Shown: positions 35,642 through 43,999, numbered from the stretch's first letter. The stretch: DNA of 64,000 nucleotides from Streptomyces sp. NBC_01244 (GCF_035987325.1 NZ_CP108488.1:4712001-4776000); one strand, 5' to 3'. Numbers and translations are program-made. Notes: generated by a model from the sequence alone, not told the origin.

Positions 35642-37546
35642 ATGACGTCGGAAGAAACCCAGGAAACCCATCCGAACACCTTCCAGGTCGATCTGCGCGG
35701 TCTGGTCGACCTGCTCTCCCACCACCTCTACTCCAGCCCCCGCGTGTACGTCCGCGAGCTCCTCCAGAACGCAGTCGACGCGGTCACCGCCCGCCACGCC
35801 CTGGATCCCGAAGCCGAGATCGCCATCCGCCTGTCGGCGACCGGGAACCGGGTGACCATCGAGGACAGCGGCATCGGCCTGACCGCCGACGAGGCCCACT
35901 CCCTCCTCGCCACCATCGGACGCAGCTCCAAGCGCGGGGGCCCGCACGGCCTGGAGACCACCCGCCAGGAGTTCCTCGGCCAGTTCGGCATCGGTCTGCT
36001 CGCCTGTTTCGTCGTCGCCCGCCAGATCCGCGTGGTCACCCGCTCCGCCCGCGATCCGCTGGCCGCGCCCGTCGAATGGCTGGCCACGGACGACGGCTCG
36101 TACACCGTCCGCGAACTGCCCTCCGAGGCCCGCCCGGAGCCCGGCACCACCGTGGTCCTGGAGGCCCGCCCCGGCGCCGAGGAGTGGACCGTCCCGGACA
36201 GGGTCGAGCAACTGGCCCGCGACTACGGCTCCCTGCTGCCCTACGACATCACCTTCGACGACGGCTCCGCCGCCGGACCCCGCCCGGTCACCGACCGGCC
36301 CGCCGTCTGGGACCGGCCCTTCCCCACCCCCGCGGCCCGCCGCGTCGCGCTCGCCGGGCACTGCGCGCAGCTCTTCGGTTTCACCCCGCTCGACAGCATC
36401 GACCTCGACCTGCCGGTGGCCGGAGTGCGCGGAGTCGCGTACGTCCTCCCCGAGCCGACCAGCCCCGCCCACCGGCCCGGACACCGCGTCCACCTCAAGG
36501 GCATGCTGCTGACCGAGAAGGCCGACAACCTGCTGCCCGACTGGGCGTTCTTCGTCCGAGCCGTCCTGGACACCGACACCCTGCGGCCCACCGCCTCCCG
36601 CGAGAACCTGTACGACGACGAGACCCTGGCCGCCGTACGCGAGGCCCTCGGCGCCCGCGTCCGCGCCTGGCTCACCGAGCTCGCCACCAGCGAACCCGAG
36701 CGACTGGCCGCCTTCTTGAGCGTCCACCACCTCGGGGTGAAATCGCTGGCCCGGCACGACACCGAGCTGCTCGGCCTGATGCTGCCCTGGCTGCCGTTCG
36801 AGACCAGCGACGGCTCGATGAACCTGGAGGAGTTCGCCGCCGCGCACACCGAGATCCACTTCACCCGGACCGTGGAGGAGTTCCGCCAGATCGCCCCGAT
36901 CGCGGCGGCCCACGGCCTCGGAGTCATCAACGCCGGCTACACCTACGACGCCGACCTGCTGGCCCTGCTGCCCGCCGTGCGCCCGGAGCTCAAGGTCACC
37001 GAGCTCGACGCGGGAGCCGTCACCGAGCGCCTCGACCCGGTCCCGACCTCCGCCGAACTGGCCCTGGCCCCCTTCCTGGCCACCGCCCGCACCCGGCTGG
37101 AAGCCCAGGGCTGCGACGTGGTCCTGCGCGCCTTCCAGCCCGCCGCCGTCCCCGCGCTCTACCTCGACGACCGCCAGGCCCGTCAGGAGCGCGACCGCAC
37201 CGCCGCCCTGGAGAGCGCCGACTCGCTGTGGAGCGGCATCCTCGGTTCGCTGCGCGGCTCCGCTCCGCGCGCCCGCCTCGTGCTCAACCACAACAACCCG
37301 CTCATCCGCCGGATCGCCGCCCTCCCGGACGAGTCCCTCACCGCCACCGCCGTCGAATCGCTGTACGGCCAGGCCCTGCTGAGGTCACAGCGGCCGCTGC
37401 GCGCGGCCGACACCACCCTGCTCAACCGGGCCTTCCTCGGACTCCTGGAATGGGCAACGCACCCGGTCGGCAGCGCGCACAGCACCGACACCACCGAGCG
37501 CACCACCGGAGCCGACAGCACCGACACCCAGGGGGAGCAGAAGTGA
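35642..37546 (+). CDS. HSP90-family protein
   Basis: 634 residues. The N-terminal ATPase domain carries VRELLQNAVDAV (N box), EDSGIGLT (G1), TIGRSSK and GQFGIGLLACF (lid/G2). The middle domain has HLKGMLLTEKADNLLPDW and SRENLYDD. The protein diverges from E. coli HtpG, as do other Streptomyces HSP90-like proteins, and its C-terminal part is shorter and ends in a Thr/Asp-rich tail. The stop overlaps the start of a long TPR-like gene, suggesting a chaperone-cochaperone pair. Confidence 0.9.
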   Translation: MTSEETQETHPNTFQVDLRGLVDLLSHHLYSSPRVYVRELLQNAVDAVTARHALDPEAEIAIRLSATGNRVTIEDSGIGLTADEAHSLLATIGRSSKRGGPHGLETTRQEFLGQFGIGLLACFVVARQIRVVTRSARDPLAAPVEWLATDDGSYTVRELPSEARPEPGTTVVLEARPGAEEWTVPDRVEQLARDYGSLLPYDITFDDGSAAGPRPVTDRPAVWDRPFPTPAARRVALAGHCAQLFGFTPLDSIDLDLPVAGVRGVAYVLPEPTSPAHRPGHRVHLKGMLLTEKADNLLPDWAFFVRAVLDTDTLRPTASRENLYDDETLAAVREALGARVRAWLTELATSEPERLAAFLSVHHLGVKSLARHDTELLGLMLPWLPFETSDGSMNLEEFAAAHTEIHFTRTVEEFRQIAPIAAAHGLGVINAGYTYDADLLALLPAVRPELKVTELDAGAVTERLDPVPTSAELALAPFLATARTRLEAQGCDVVLRAFQPAAVPALYLDDRQARQERDRTAALESADSLWSGILGSLRGSAPRARLVLNHNNPLIRRIAALPDESLTATAVESLYGQALLRSQRPLRAADTTLLNRAFLGLLEWATHPVGSAHSTDTTERTTGADSTDTQGEQK

Positions 37547-40500
37547 GCACGCTGACGCGCGAGGAGATCGAGCGCGGACTGGCCGAGAACCGCCAGGCTC
37601 CGGGCGGGACCGCACGCAACGCGCACGCCGAGGCGCTGTCCGCCGCCGCCGAAGCGACCGGGGACCGACCGCTGTTCCGTGCGGCACTGGACAACCTGAT
37701 CAACGCCTACCTGTACAGCTCCGAGTCGCCGAAGATGCTCGTGCCCTTCGCGCGGCTGCTCCAGGAGTACGACAAGGACCGGGGCGCCTTCGACGAGTGG
37801 GACGCCCACTCGCTGTTCTGGCAGTTCAAGTGGATCGCCAGCGCCATCGGCCACTCTCCCGAGATCCCGCTGGACTCGGCCGCCGGCTGGCTGGACGAGA
37901 TGGAGCACCGCTACCGGATCGCCGGTTACAGCGAGCGCCCCGTGCGCGAGGCCGAGCTGTGGCTCGCCGACTCGACCGGCGACGACGAGCGGGCGGGACG
38001 CGCGTACGCGCGCTGGCAGGCCGCCGACCGCGACGACATGAGCGACTGCCACGCCTGCGAACTCAACAGCCAGGGCCAGTACGCCGTGCTGCGCGGTGAC
38101 GACGCCGAGGCCCTGGGGGTCTGGCAGCCGGTGCTGTCCGGCGAGCAGACCTGCGCCGAGGAGCCCCACCGGGTCCTGGCCGCCTCGCTGCTGCCGCTGG
38201 TGCGGCTCGGCCGGTTCGACGAGGCACGCTCGGCCCATCTGCGCGGGTACCGGCTGGCCAGGGACAAGGAGAGCCTGCTCCCCTCGGTGGGCCGGCACAT
38301 CGAGTTCTGCGCGCTCACCGGAAACGAGTCCCGCGGCCTGGAGATCCTTGCCGAGCACGCGGCGTACGTGGCCCCGCTCGCCAACCTCTCCGACCGGCTG
38401 GCCTTCCACGGCGGAATCCTCGTCCTGCTCCGCCGCCTGACGGAGCTGGGCCACGGCCAGAGCCCCGCCGTCCCCTACGAGGGCAGCCCGCGCACCGTGT
38501 CCGAGCTGTACGAGATGCTGCGCGCGGGCTCGCTCGACATCGCCCGGCGCTTCGACGCGCGCAACGGCTCCACCCGGGTCTCGGAGCGGTTCCTCGCGCG
38601 GATCGGCGCGCCCCCGCTGACCGCGGTCCTGCCCCTGGGCGTACGCAGCTCCGCGCTCGCGGCGCTCCCGCAGCCGGGCCCCGCCCCGGTGCCCGGGGCG
38701 GCGGCCCCGGCCGAGGGCTTCGCGGAACTGGTGGCACGGGCCCGGGAGGCACGCGACCTCGGGCACCCCGGCTCGGACGCCCTCTGGGAACAGGTGGCCC
38801 TGCGCCCCGAGGCGGCGGCCGGGTCCGATCCGCTGGTCGCCGCCGATGTGGCGGACCACCGGGCCCTGACGGCTGCCCGGTCCGGGGCCGGCGACGCCAT
38901 GGAACTGCTGGCCGACGTACGCGAGCGCTACCGGGAGCTGGGGCTCGCCGAGCGGGCCGCCCTGGCCGAGCTGCGCCGGGCGACCGTGGCCGCGCAGTCG
39001 GGCACCGCGGCGGGGGAGCTGCGCGCGCTGCTGGCCGTAGCCCTGCGCGCCGCCGAGGCGCTGGACGCGGACGAGCCGCTGCGGACCCGGCGGATCGCGC
39101 TCGCGGAACTGACCGGGATCCGGGTGGAGTCGTACCTCCGCTCGGTCGAGGCCACGGAGGACCCCGAACACGGGCACGAGGGCGGGGTCGGGGGTGGCCA
39201 CGATCCGGAGCACGGGCAGGGCCACGAGCATGGACACGGCCAGGGCCAGGGCCAGGGCCACGGCGAACTGGCCTCCGAACTCGCCGCCTTCGCCGATGCC
39301 TACGCCGCGGCCCTGCCCGACCTGGTGGCGGAGGCAGAGGAGATGCTGGGCCGGCTCGCCCTCTCGCAGGGCGACCCCGAACGTGCCGTGGCGCTGCTCG
39401 CCGGCTCCGCCGACCGCTCGGTGGCGGCGGGCCGGCCGTGGCTCGCCGTGGACCCCCTCGTGCTGCGGGCCGGCGTGCTGATGTCGCTGGACCGAGCGGC
39501 GGAGGCCGAGGAGTCGGCCCGAGCGGGTCTGGCGCAAGCCTCGGAGGTGACCGACGCCGAGGCTCAGGGCGTCGTACGGCTCACCCTCGCCGACATCCTG
39601 CTGGGGCGCGGCGAGGCCGACGCGGAGGCCGCGCGGCACGCCCTGGAGGCGGCGCACTGGTTCGACCAGGCCGGGCTCACCGCCGACGGCGGGGCCCAGG
39701 CCCGGCTGCTGCTCGCCCGGTGCCACGCCCGTGAGGGCCACACCGCCGAGGCGGCCGAGGTACTGCAGTCGACGCTGCCGGACCTGCTGGAGCACGGCGA
39801 GGGCCAGGCCGTTTCCGCAAGGGAGTTCCTGGGAGACCTGCTGCGCGAGCTGCACGATCCCCGGGGCGCGGCCGAGCAGTACCTGTTGGCGGCGGAGCTC
39901 GCCGAGGGCTGGGAGGACCCGCGTCCGCAGGCGAACTTCGCCCAGGCCGCCGCCGATCAGCTCTCCGGGGCGCAGCTGGTGCCGGAGGCGGTCGCCGCCT
40001 ACGAGCGGGCCCTCGAACTGCGCCGGCGGTCGAAGGGCGCACCGGTCGCCGAGGTACGGATCCTGCGGTCACTGGCCTGGCTGGGGCTGCGCGAAGAGGT
40101 CACCGACTCGGGGGTGGCGGGGGCCCGGGCCCGGATGGGCGAGGCGGCCGAGGTACTGACCGCCGCGCTGGCACAGACTCCGCAGGACCCGGAGGCGCGG
40201 GCCGAACTGGCCGAGACCTGGAACCAGCTCGCGCAGGTCCTCGACCGCCGGGTCCGCGCCGACGAGGAGGCACACGAGGACGGTGGGGGAGCGGAAGATC
40301 GGGAGGAGAGCCGGGGTTCAGGGCCCGCGGAGCCGCTGGGCGCGGCGGAGCTCGAGGCGCTGCGACGGGAGGAGATCCTGCTGTGGGAGCGGGCCGCCGC
40401 CCTCTACGCGGAGCTCGGCCCGGAGCATCTGCAGGCCCGGTTCCAGTGCGTGAACAACGCCGCCTGGACCGAGCACGAGCTGGGCCGGCCCGAAGCCGGC

Positions 40501-40620
40501 GCCGCCCGGGTCTCGGCACTGGCGGCCGAGGTACGCGCGCTGCCCGAGGGCGTGGCCCCGGAGTGGCTCCTGGAGAGCGCCGAACGGACCTCGGAACACC
40601 TGCTGCGCACCTCGTCCTGA
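37543..40620 (+). CDS. Large TPR-like repeat protein coupled to HSP90
   Basis: 1025 residues, GTG overlapping the HSP90 stop (GTGA). Almost wholly alpha-helical Ala/Leu/Glu/Arg repeats of TPR type (for example LGRFDEARSAHLRGYRLA, QGDPERAVALLAGSADRS, YERALELRRRS), with no catalytic motif. Near residue 545 a His/Gly/Gln stretch (HEHGHGQGQGQGHG) could bind metal. TPR proteins commonly dock on HSP90, so a partner or client-handling role is inferred from the overlap and fold. Confidence 0.85.
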   Translation: MSTLTREEIERGLAENRQAPGGTARNAHAEALSAAAEATGDRPLFRAALDNLINAYLYSSESPKMLVPFARLLQEYDKDRGAFDEWDAHSLFWQFKWIASAIGHSPEIPLDSAAGWLDEMEHRYRIAGYSERPVREAELWLADSTGDDERAGRAYARWQAADRDDMSDCHACELNSQGQYAVLRGDDAEALGVWQPVLSGEQTCAEEPHRVLAASLLPLVRLGRFDEARSAHLRGYRLARDKESLLPSVGRHIEFCALTGNESRGLEILAEHAAYVAPLANLSDRLAFHGGILVLLRRLTELGHGQSPAVPYEGSPRTVSELYEMLRAGSLDIARRFDARNGSTRVSERFLARIGAPPLTAVLPLGVRSSALAALPQPGPAPVPGAAAPAEGFAELVARAREARDLGHPGSDALWEQVALRPEAAAGSDPLVAADVADHRALTAARSGAGDAMELLADVRERYRELGLAERAALAELRRATVAAQSGTAAGELRALLAVALRAAEALDADEPLRTRRIALAELTGIRVESYLRSVEATEDPEHGHEGGVGGGHDPEHGQGHEHGHGQGQGQGHGELASELAAFADAYAAALPDLVAEAEEMLGRLALSQGDPERAVALLAGSADRSVAAGRPWLAVDPLVLRAGVLMSLDRAAEAEESARAGLAQASEVTDAEAQGVVRLTLADILLGRGEADAEAARHALEAAHWFDQAGLTADGGAQARLLLARCHAREGHTAEAAEVLQSTLPDLLEHGEGQAVSAREFLGDLLRELHDPRGAAEQYLLAAELAEGWEDPRPQANFAQAAADQLSGAQLVPEAVAAYERALELRRRSKGAPVAEVRILRSLAWLGLREEVTDSGVAGARARMGEAAEVLTAALAQTPQDPEARAELAETWNQLAQVLDRRVRADEEAHEDGGGAEDREESRGSGPAEPLGAAELEALRREEILLWERAAALYAELGPEHLQARFQCVNNAAWTEHELGRPEAGAARVSALAAEVRALPEGVAPEWLLESAERTSEHLLRTSS

Positions 40621-40700
40621 GGCCGGACGCTGCCGCCGCTCCGAACCCGGGGCGACGGCAGCGGCGGCGGACAGCAGACGGCAGACGGCAGACAGCGGGA

Positions 40701-40748
40701 GCGGCAGCGGCAGCGGCAGCGGCAGCGGCAGCGGCAGCGGCAGCGGCG
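40701..40748. repeat. Hexanucleotide tandem repeat (GCGGCA)n
   Basis: Seven perfect GCGGCA units and a partial eighth, preceded by degenerate GACGGCA copies from about 40664. It lies between two convergent gene ends and is likely length-variable between strains. Confidence 0.9.
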
Positions 40749-40770
40749 CAGCGATTCAGCTCATCCCATC

Positions 40771-41460
40771 TCAGCCCAGCTGCGCGAGCGCCTCGGTGGC
40801 GATCCGCTCGAAGACGCCCTGGTCGGCTGCGAAGTCGGAGTCGGGGATCGGCCAGTGGATCACGAGCTCGGTGAAGCCGAGCTCCTGGTGGCGGCCGGCG
40901 AAATCGACGAAGGCCGCCACGGACTCCAGCGGCCGCCCCCGGTCCGGGGTGAAGCCCGTGAGCAGGATCTTGTCCAGCTCGGCCACCTCCCGGCCGGTCT
41001 CCGCACACGCCTTGCCGAGCTTCTCGACCTGACCGCGCAGGGCCTGCACCGACTGCTCCGGGGTGCCCTCGTCGAAGATCTTCGGGTCGCCGGTGGTCAC
41101 CCACGCCTGCCCGTACCGCGCGGCGAGCTTCAGGCCGCGCGGGCCGGTCGCGGCGACGGCGAAGGGCAGCCGGGGGCGCTGGACGCAGCCGGGGATGTTG
41201 AAGGCCTCCTCCGCCGAGTAGAAGGTGCCCCGTTGCGAGACGGAGTCCTCGGTGAGCAGCCGGTCGAGCAGCGGCAGGAACTCCCCGAACCGGTCGGCGC
41301 GCTCCTTGGGGGTCCACGGCTGCTCCTGGCCGAGCACGGTGGCGTCGAAGCCGTTGCCGCCGGCGCCGATGCCGAGCGTGATCCGTCCGCCGGAGATGTC
41401 GTCGAGGGAGATCAGTTCCTTGGCGAGCGTCACCGGGTGGCGGAAGTTCGGCGAGCCCAA
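40771..41460 (-). pseudogene. LLM-class flavin-dependent oxidoreductase, 5' end lost by element insertion
   Basis: About 229 residues of an F420/FMN luciferase-like oxidoreductase are intact from SPNFRHPVTLAKELISLDD (normally near residue 80-100) to the C terminus, including GGRITLGIGAGGNGFD and AAARYGQAWVTTGDP. The N-terminal beta-barrel part is absent. Homology ends abruptly around 41451-41460, and the frame then runs antisense into a serine recombinase gene. This marks one end of an integrated element. The missing part is not found up to position 64000. Confidence 0.8.
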
Positions 41461-41482
41461 GGCTTGCTCATACCATCGGTAC
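41451..41482. other. Probable attachment-site junction of an integrative element
   Basis: Flavin-oxidoreductase coding homology stops near 41455 and the recombinase gene begins at 41483, so the crossover lies in this short stretch. Serine recombinases leave short imperfect attachment sites, and no long direct repeat is expected. The partner site is outside the window. Confidence 0.6.
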
Positions 41483-42916
41483 ATGCCCCGCCCCAAGCAC
41501 CGAGAGCCGACTATCACCCCAGGTGAACCGGCCGCCCTGTACTGCCGAATATCCCAGGCCGACGATGACGATCAGACCGGCGTCGACCGTCAGGAACGCA
41601 TCTGCCGGGAGATCGCCGAACGGCGCGGTCTGACCATCGACCCCGCCCATGTCTTCGTCGACAACAGCCGCTCCGCCTGGCGCCGCAACCGTAAGCGCCC
41701 CGGCTGGGACCAGCTTCTCGAACGCGCCCGGCGCCGGGAGTTCCGGCACATCATCGCCTACCACCCCGACCGGCTCATGCGGCAGCCGCGCGACCTGGAG
41801 GAGCTGCTCCAGGTCTCCGACGAGCACGAGGTCGTGCTACACGGCGAGGCGAACCGCCGGAACCTCTCCGACCCCGACGACCGCTTCATCCTCCGGATCG
41901 AGGTCGCTCACGCCTGCCGCTCCTCCGACGACACCTCCCGGCGGCTGAAGTCCGCCCTGGCGGAGCGAGCCGAGACAGGAATGCCGCACTCGGGCAAGCG
42001 GCGCTTCGGGTACGAGCCCGACGGGATGACCATCAAGGAGGACGAGGCGGAGATCGTCCGCGAGGTCTTCGACCGCTACCTCAAGGGCCAGAGCCCGGTC
42101 GCCATCGCCCTCGTGCTGTACAAGCGCGGCATCAAGACGGTGTACGGCAAGGAGTGGACCCAGGGAACGGTCCGGGCCCTGCTCGACTCCCGCCATGTGG
42201 CGGGCATCCGCATGCACCGGGGCAAGGAGGTCGGGCCGGGGAAGTGGCCCGCCATCATCGACGCCGGCACCTGGTCGGAGGTTCGCGCCCGCCGCGAGTA
42301 CCGGTCGGCGATACATCAGACCAATCTGGAACTGCGCCGCTTCTACCTGCTGCGCGGCCTGGTCATGTGCGAGCGCTGCGGCACCCTTATGTCCGGCACC
42401 AAGGTCGGCGCCGTGCCCTCGTACCTGTGCACGCGCAGGAGCCGCAACGGCGACAAGAAATGCGTCCGCCGAATCGCCGCCGTGAAGCTGGAGGGATTCG
42501 TCACCGAGGCAGCGATCGACCTGCTCGGCAGGCTCACCGTGTCCGGGCAGCTCGCCTCGGCGGCGCTGCCGAACACGATGACCGAGTCCCTGGAGGCCGA
42601 CCAGCAGCAGCTCACCGAACTGAACCAGATGTGGGCCGCCAAGGAGATCTCGACAGCGGAGTACCGCACGATGCGGAAGGAGATCACCGACCGCATCGCC
42701 AAGGCGCAGAGGCGGATGGTCCTACGGCCCATGAAGCTGCTCGACGGGCTGACCGGACCAGGAGCCAAGGCTGCCTGGGAGGCCGAAGCAATGCCGGACG
42801 AGCGTCGGAACGCGGTGCTCCGTTTCCTCTTCTCCGGCGTAGTCATCGATGCGTCGAGCAAGCCGAGCGGGGTCTTCGACTGGGATCGGATCGCCATCGA
42901 GCAGAACCCGCTGTAG
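41483..42916 (+). CDS. Large serine recombinase (site-specific integrase)
   Basis: 477 residues. The N-terminal resolvase domain has the catalytic Ser24 in LYCRISQADDD and Arg in YHPDRLMRQPRDLEEL. A recombinase domain follows (GYEPDGMTIKEDEAEIVREVF), then a zinc ribbon CERCGTLM...CTRRSRNGDKKC and a C-terminal coiled coil (ESLEADQQQLTELNQMWAAK). It catalyses attP x attB integration. Only about 25 bp separate it from the host junction, so its promoter when integrated must lie in host sequence. A terminator follows. Confidence 0.93.
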   Translation: MPRPKHREPTITPGEPAALYCRISQADDDDQTGVDRQERICREIAERRGLTIDPAHVFVDNSRSAWRRNRKRPGWDQLLERARRREFRHIIAYHPDRLMRQPRDLEELLQVSDEHEVVLHGEANRRNLSDPDDRFILRIEVAHACRSSDDTSRRLKSALAERAETGMPHSGKRRFGYEPDGMTIKEDEAEIVREVFDRYLKGQSPVAIALVLYKRGIKTVYGKEWTQGTVRALLDSRHVAGIRMHRGKEVGPGKWPAIIDAGTWSEVRARREYRSAIHQTNLELRRFYLLRGLVMCERCGTLMSGTKVGAVPSYLCTRRSRNGDKKCVRRIAAVKLEGFVTEAAIDLLGRLTVSGQLASAALPNTMTESLEADQQQLTELNQMWAAKEISTAEYRTMRKEITDRIAKAQRRMVLRPMKLLDGLTGPGAKAAWEAEAMPDERRNAVLRFLFSGVVIDASSKPSGVFDWDRIAIEQNPL

Positions 42917-42980
42917 GCGGCTGCGGGCCATTCCGGGAACTGGGGTGGCCGGGGGCGGGGAGGGCGGAACATAGCCGACG

Positions 42981-43010
42981 ATCCCCGGTCAGCCAAACCG
43001 GGGATTTTCC
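42981..43010 (+). terminator. Terminator after the recombinase gene
   Basis: ATCCCCGG / CCGGGGAT form a perfect 8-bp stem around a nine-base loop, followed by TTTCC. It isolates the recombinase from the RNA-motif region downstream. Confidence 0.75.
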
Positions 43011-43070
43011 GGATCGTAGGTAGTGCCACGCGGGGCTGGCCTACAGGTCCGTCTCGTTCGGCGTGCGCTG

Positions 43071-43163
43071 CCCTGGGTGTTGGAGCACCTGGGGATCCAA
43101 CGGCGCATCCGACCGACCGCCCATGAACACCGGCGGTTCCGAGCCTGCCAGTTCGGTACCGCC
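43071..43163 (+). ncRNA. Leader RNA motif, copy A (two hairpins)
   Basis: Hairpin P1 (43071-43093): CCC and GGGTG pair with CACCT and GGG around the loop TTGGAG. The linker has the conserved GACCGCCCAT (43115-43124). Hairpin P2 (43132-43163): GGCGGT/ACCGCC and CCGAG/TTCGG enclose CCTGCCAG. A GAGG ribosome site and ATG follow, 16 nt after P2. Copies B and C share the loops and linker but use different stem sequences, which argues for a structured, probably regulatory RNA. I do not recognise it. Confidence 0.7.
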
Positions 43164-43179
43164 AGCGAGGAACCCGCGC

Positions 43180-43377
43180 ATGCAGCAGCACCCTCCGTCC
43201 GACCCGCAGTTGTCTTCCCACCTTGACCGCTCGCCGAGCCGCCGACAGGCTCCGGTGACGGCGCGGGAGCAGGCCCTAGCCCGGGTCTGCGAGGGATTTA
43301 GGACGACGATCAGCCCGCACAGTGCCGCGCGGCTGGCCGACTTGATGGCGGCCCCCGTGTACGTGATCGCCGCGTAG
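43180..43377 (+). CDS. Small protein A of a duplicated pair (65 residues)
   Basis: ATG 43180 follows GAGG nine bases upstream. The Gln/Pro/Ser/Arg-rich N terminus differs from copy B. The last ~35 residues (RVCEGFRTTISPHSAARLAD to the C terminus) are almost identical to copy B. Between the copies four changes are synonymous (including AGG/CGG Arg) and five replace residues near the end, so this frame looks selected as protein. No membrane segment or known domain. Function unknown; its translation is probably controlled by leader copy A. Confidence 0.6.
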   Translation: MQQHPPSDPQLSSHLDRSPSRRQAPVTAREQALARVCEGFRTTISPHSAARLADLMAAPVYVIAA

Positions 43378-43558
43378 TGGGCCAGGTCGGTGCGGTACCG
43401 AGTGAGGAGAGGAGCTGTCCGCATGGCCGGCCGGGCGACGAGCGAACGGGCGGAATGTATCGGTGGAAGCGGGATTTCGATAATCCCGGATTCGCCGAAA
43501 TCCTGGTCCTGCATCGCCGAGGGGGCCGGCCAGTCCCGCCGGCGTGCGCAACGCGAGG

Positions 43559-43648
43559 CCCTGGGTGTTGGAGCACCTGGGACCGCCGCGTGTGACCGAC
43601 CGCCCATTGATCGACGGACTGTGTGGGGCCTGCCAGCCCCGCACAGTC
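43559..43648 (+). ncRNA. Leader RNA motif, copy B
   Basis: P1 (43559-43581) repeats copy A, with loop TTGGAG. The linker GACCGCCCAT is at 43598-43607. P2 (43617-43648) has a near-perfect 13-bp stem, GACTGTG-T-GGGGC / GCCCC-G-CACAGTC, with loop CTGCCA. Its stem sequence is wholly different from copy A, yet pairing is kept. AAGGA and GTG 43665 follow 16 nt after P2. Confidence 0.72.
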
Positions 43649-43664
43649 AGCAAGGACCTGCCCC

Positions 43665-43853
43665 GTGTCTCTGCTGCCCAGCTTCCGCACGACCGCGACC
43701 AGCCCGCCGCCCCGCCCTTGTGGAACCCAGGGTGCTGCGAGGGCACAGGCCCTGGCCCGCGTCTGCGAGGGATTTCGGACGACGATCAGCCCGCACAGCG
43801 CCGCGCGGCTGGCCGCCTTGATGTCGGCCACGACGTACGTGAAGGCCGCGTAG
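43665..43853 (+). CDS. Small protein B of a duplicated pair (62 residues)
   Basis: GTG 43665 lies eight bases after AAGGA. The C-terminal half (QALARVCEGFRTTISPHSAA and onward) matches small protein A; the N-terminal half is unrelated and Pro/Thr-rich. Ends in TYVKAA. It lies immediately upstream of the third leader copy and the replication-type ATPase, so the pair may act in control of that gene. No known family recognised. Confidence 0.6.
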   Translation: MSLLPSFRTTATSPPPRPCGTQGAARAQALARVCEGFRTTISPHSAARLAALMSATTYVKAA

Positions 43854-43880
43854 ACGACGCAGCAACTGCAGATATGGGAG

Positions 43881-43984
43881 CGGCCCCTCGGTGTTGGAGC
43901 ACCAAAGGGCCGTAAGGACTCCCAGATGACCGCCCATAAACGATCTGTCCCGGTGCCAGGGCTCTGCCAGCCCTTTATGGCACC
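43881..43984 (+). ncRNA. Leader RNA motif, copy C, upstream of the replication-type ATPase
   Basis: P1 (43881-43912): CGGCCC/GGGCCG outer stem, GGTG/CACC inner stem, loop TTGGAG. The linker GACCGCCCAT is at 43928-43937. P2 (43952-43984): GGTGCCA/TGGCACC and GGGCT/AGCCC with loop CTGCC. GAGGAAG and GTG 44000 follow 15 nt after P2. Compensatory changes against copies A and B occur in both hairpins. Confidence 0.72.
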
Positions 43985-43999
43985 AAGTGAGGAAGCTCT

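Noticed and set aside
40664..40748. CRISPR array
   Set aside because: The repeat unit is six bases without spacers; no cas genes are present.
43080..43985. Loop-loop kissing between P1 (TTGGAG) and P2 (CTGCCA) of the leader motif
   Set aside because: Only UGG/CCA can pair without using stem bases in all copies, too weak to claim a pseudoknot.
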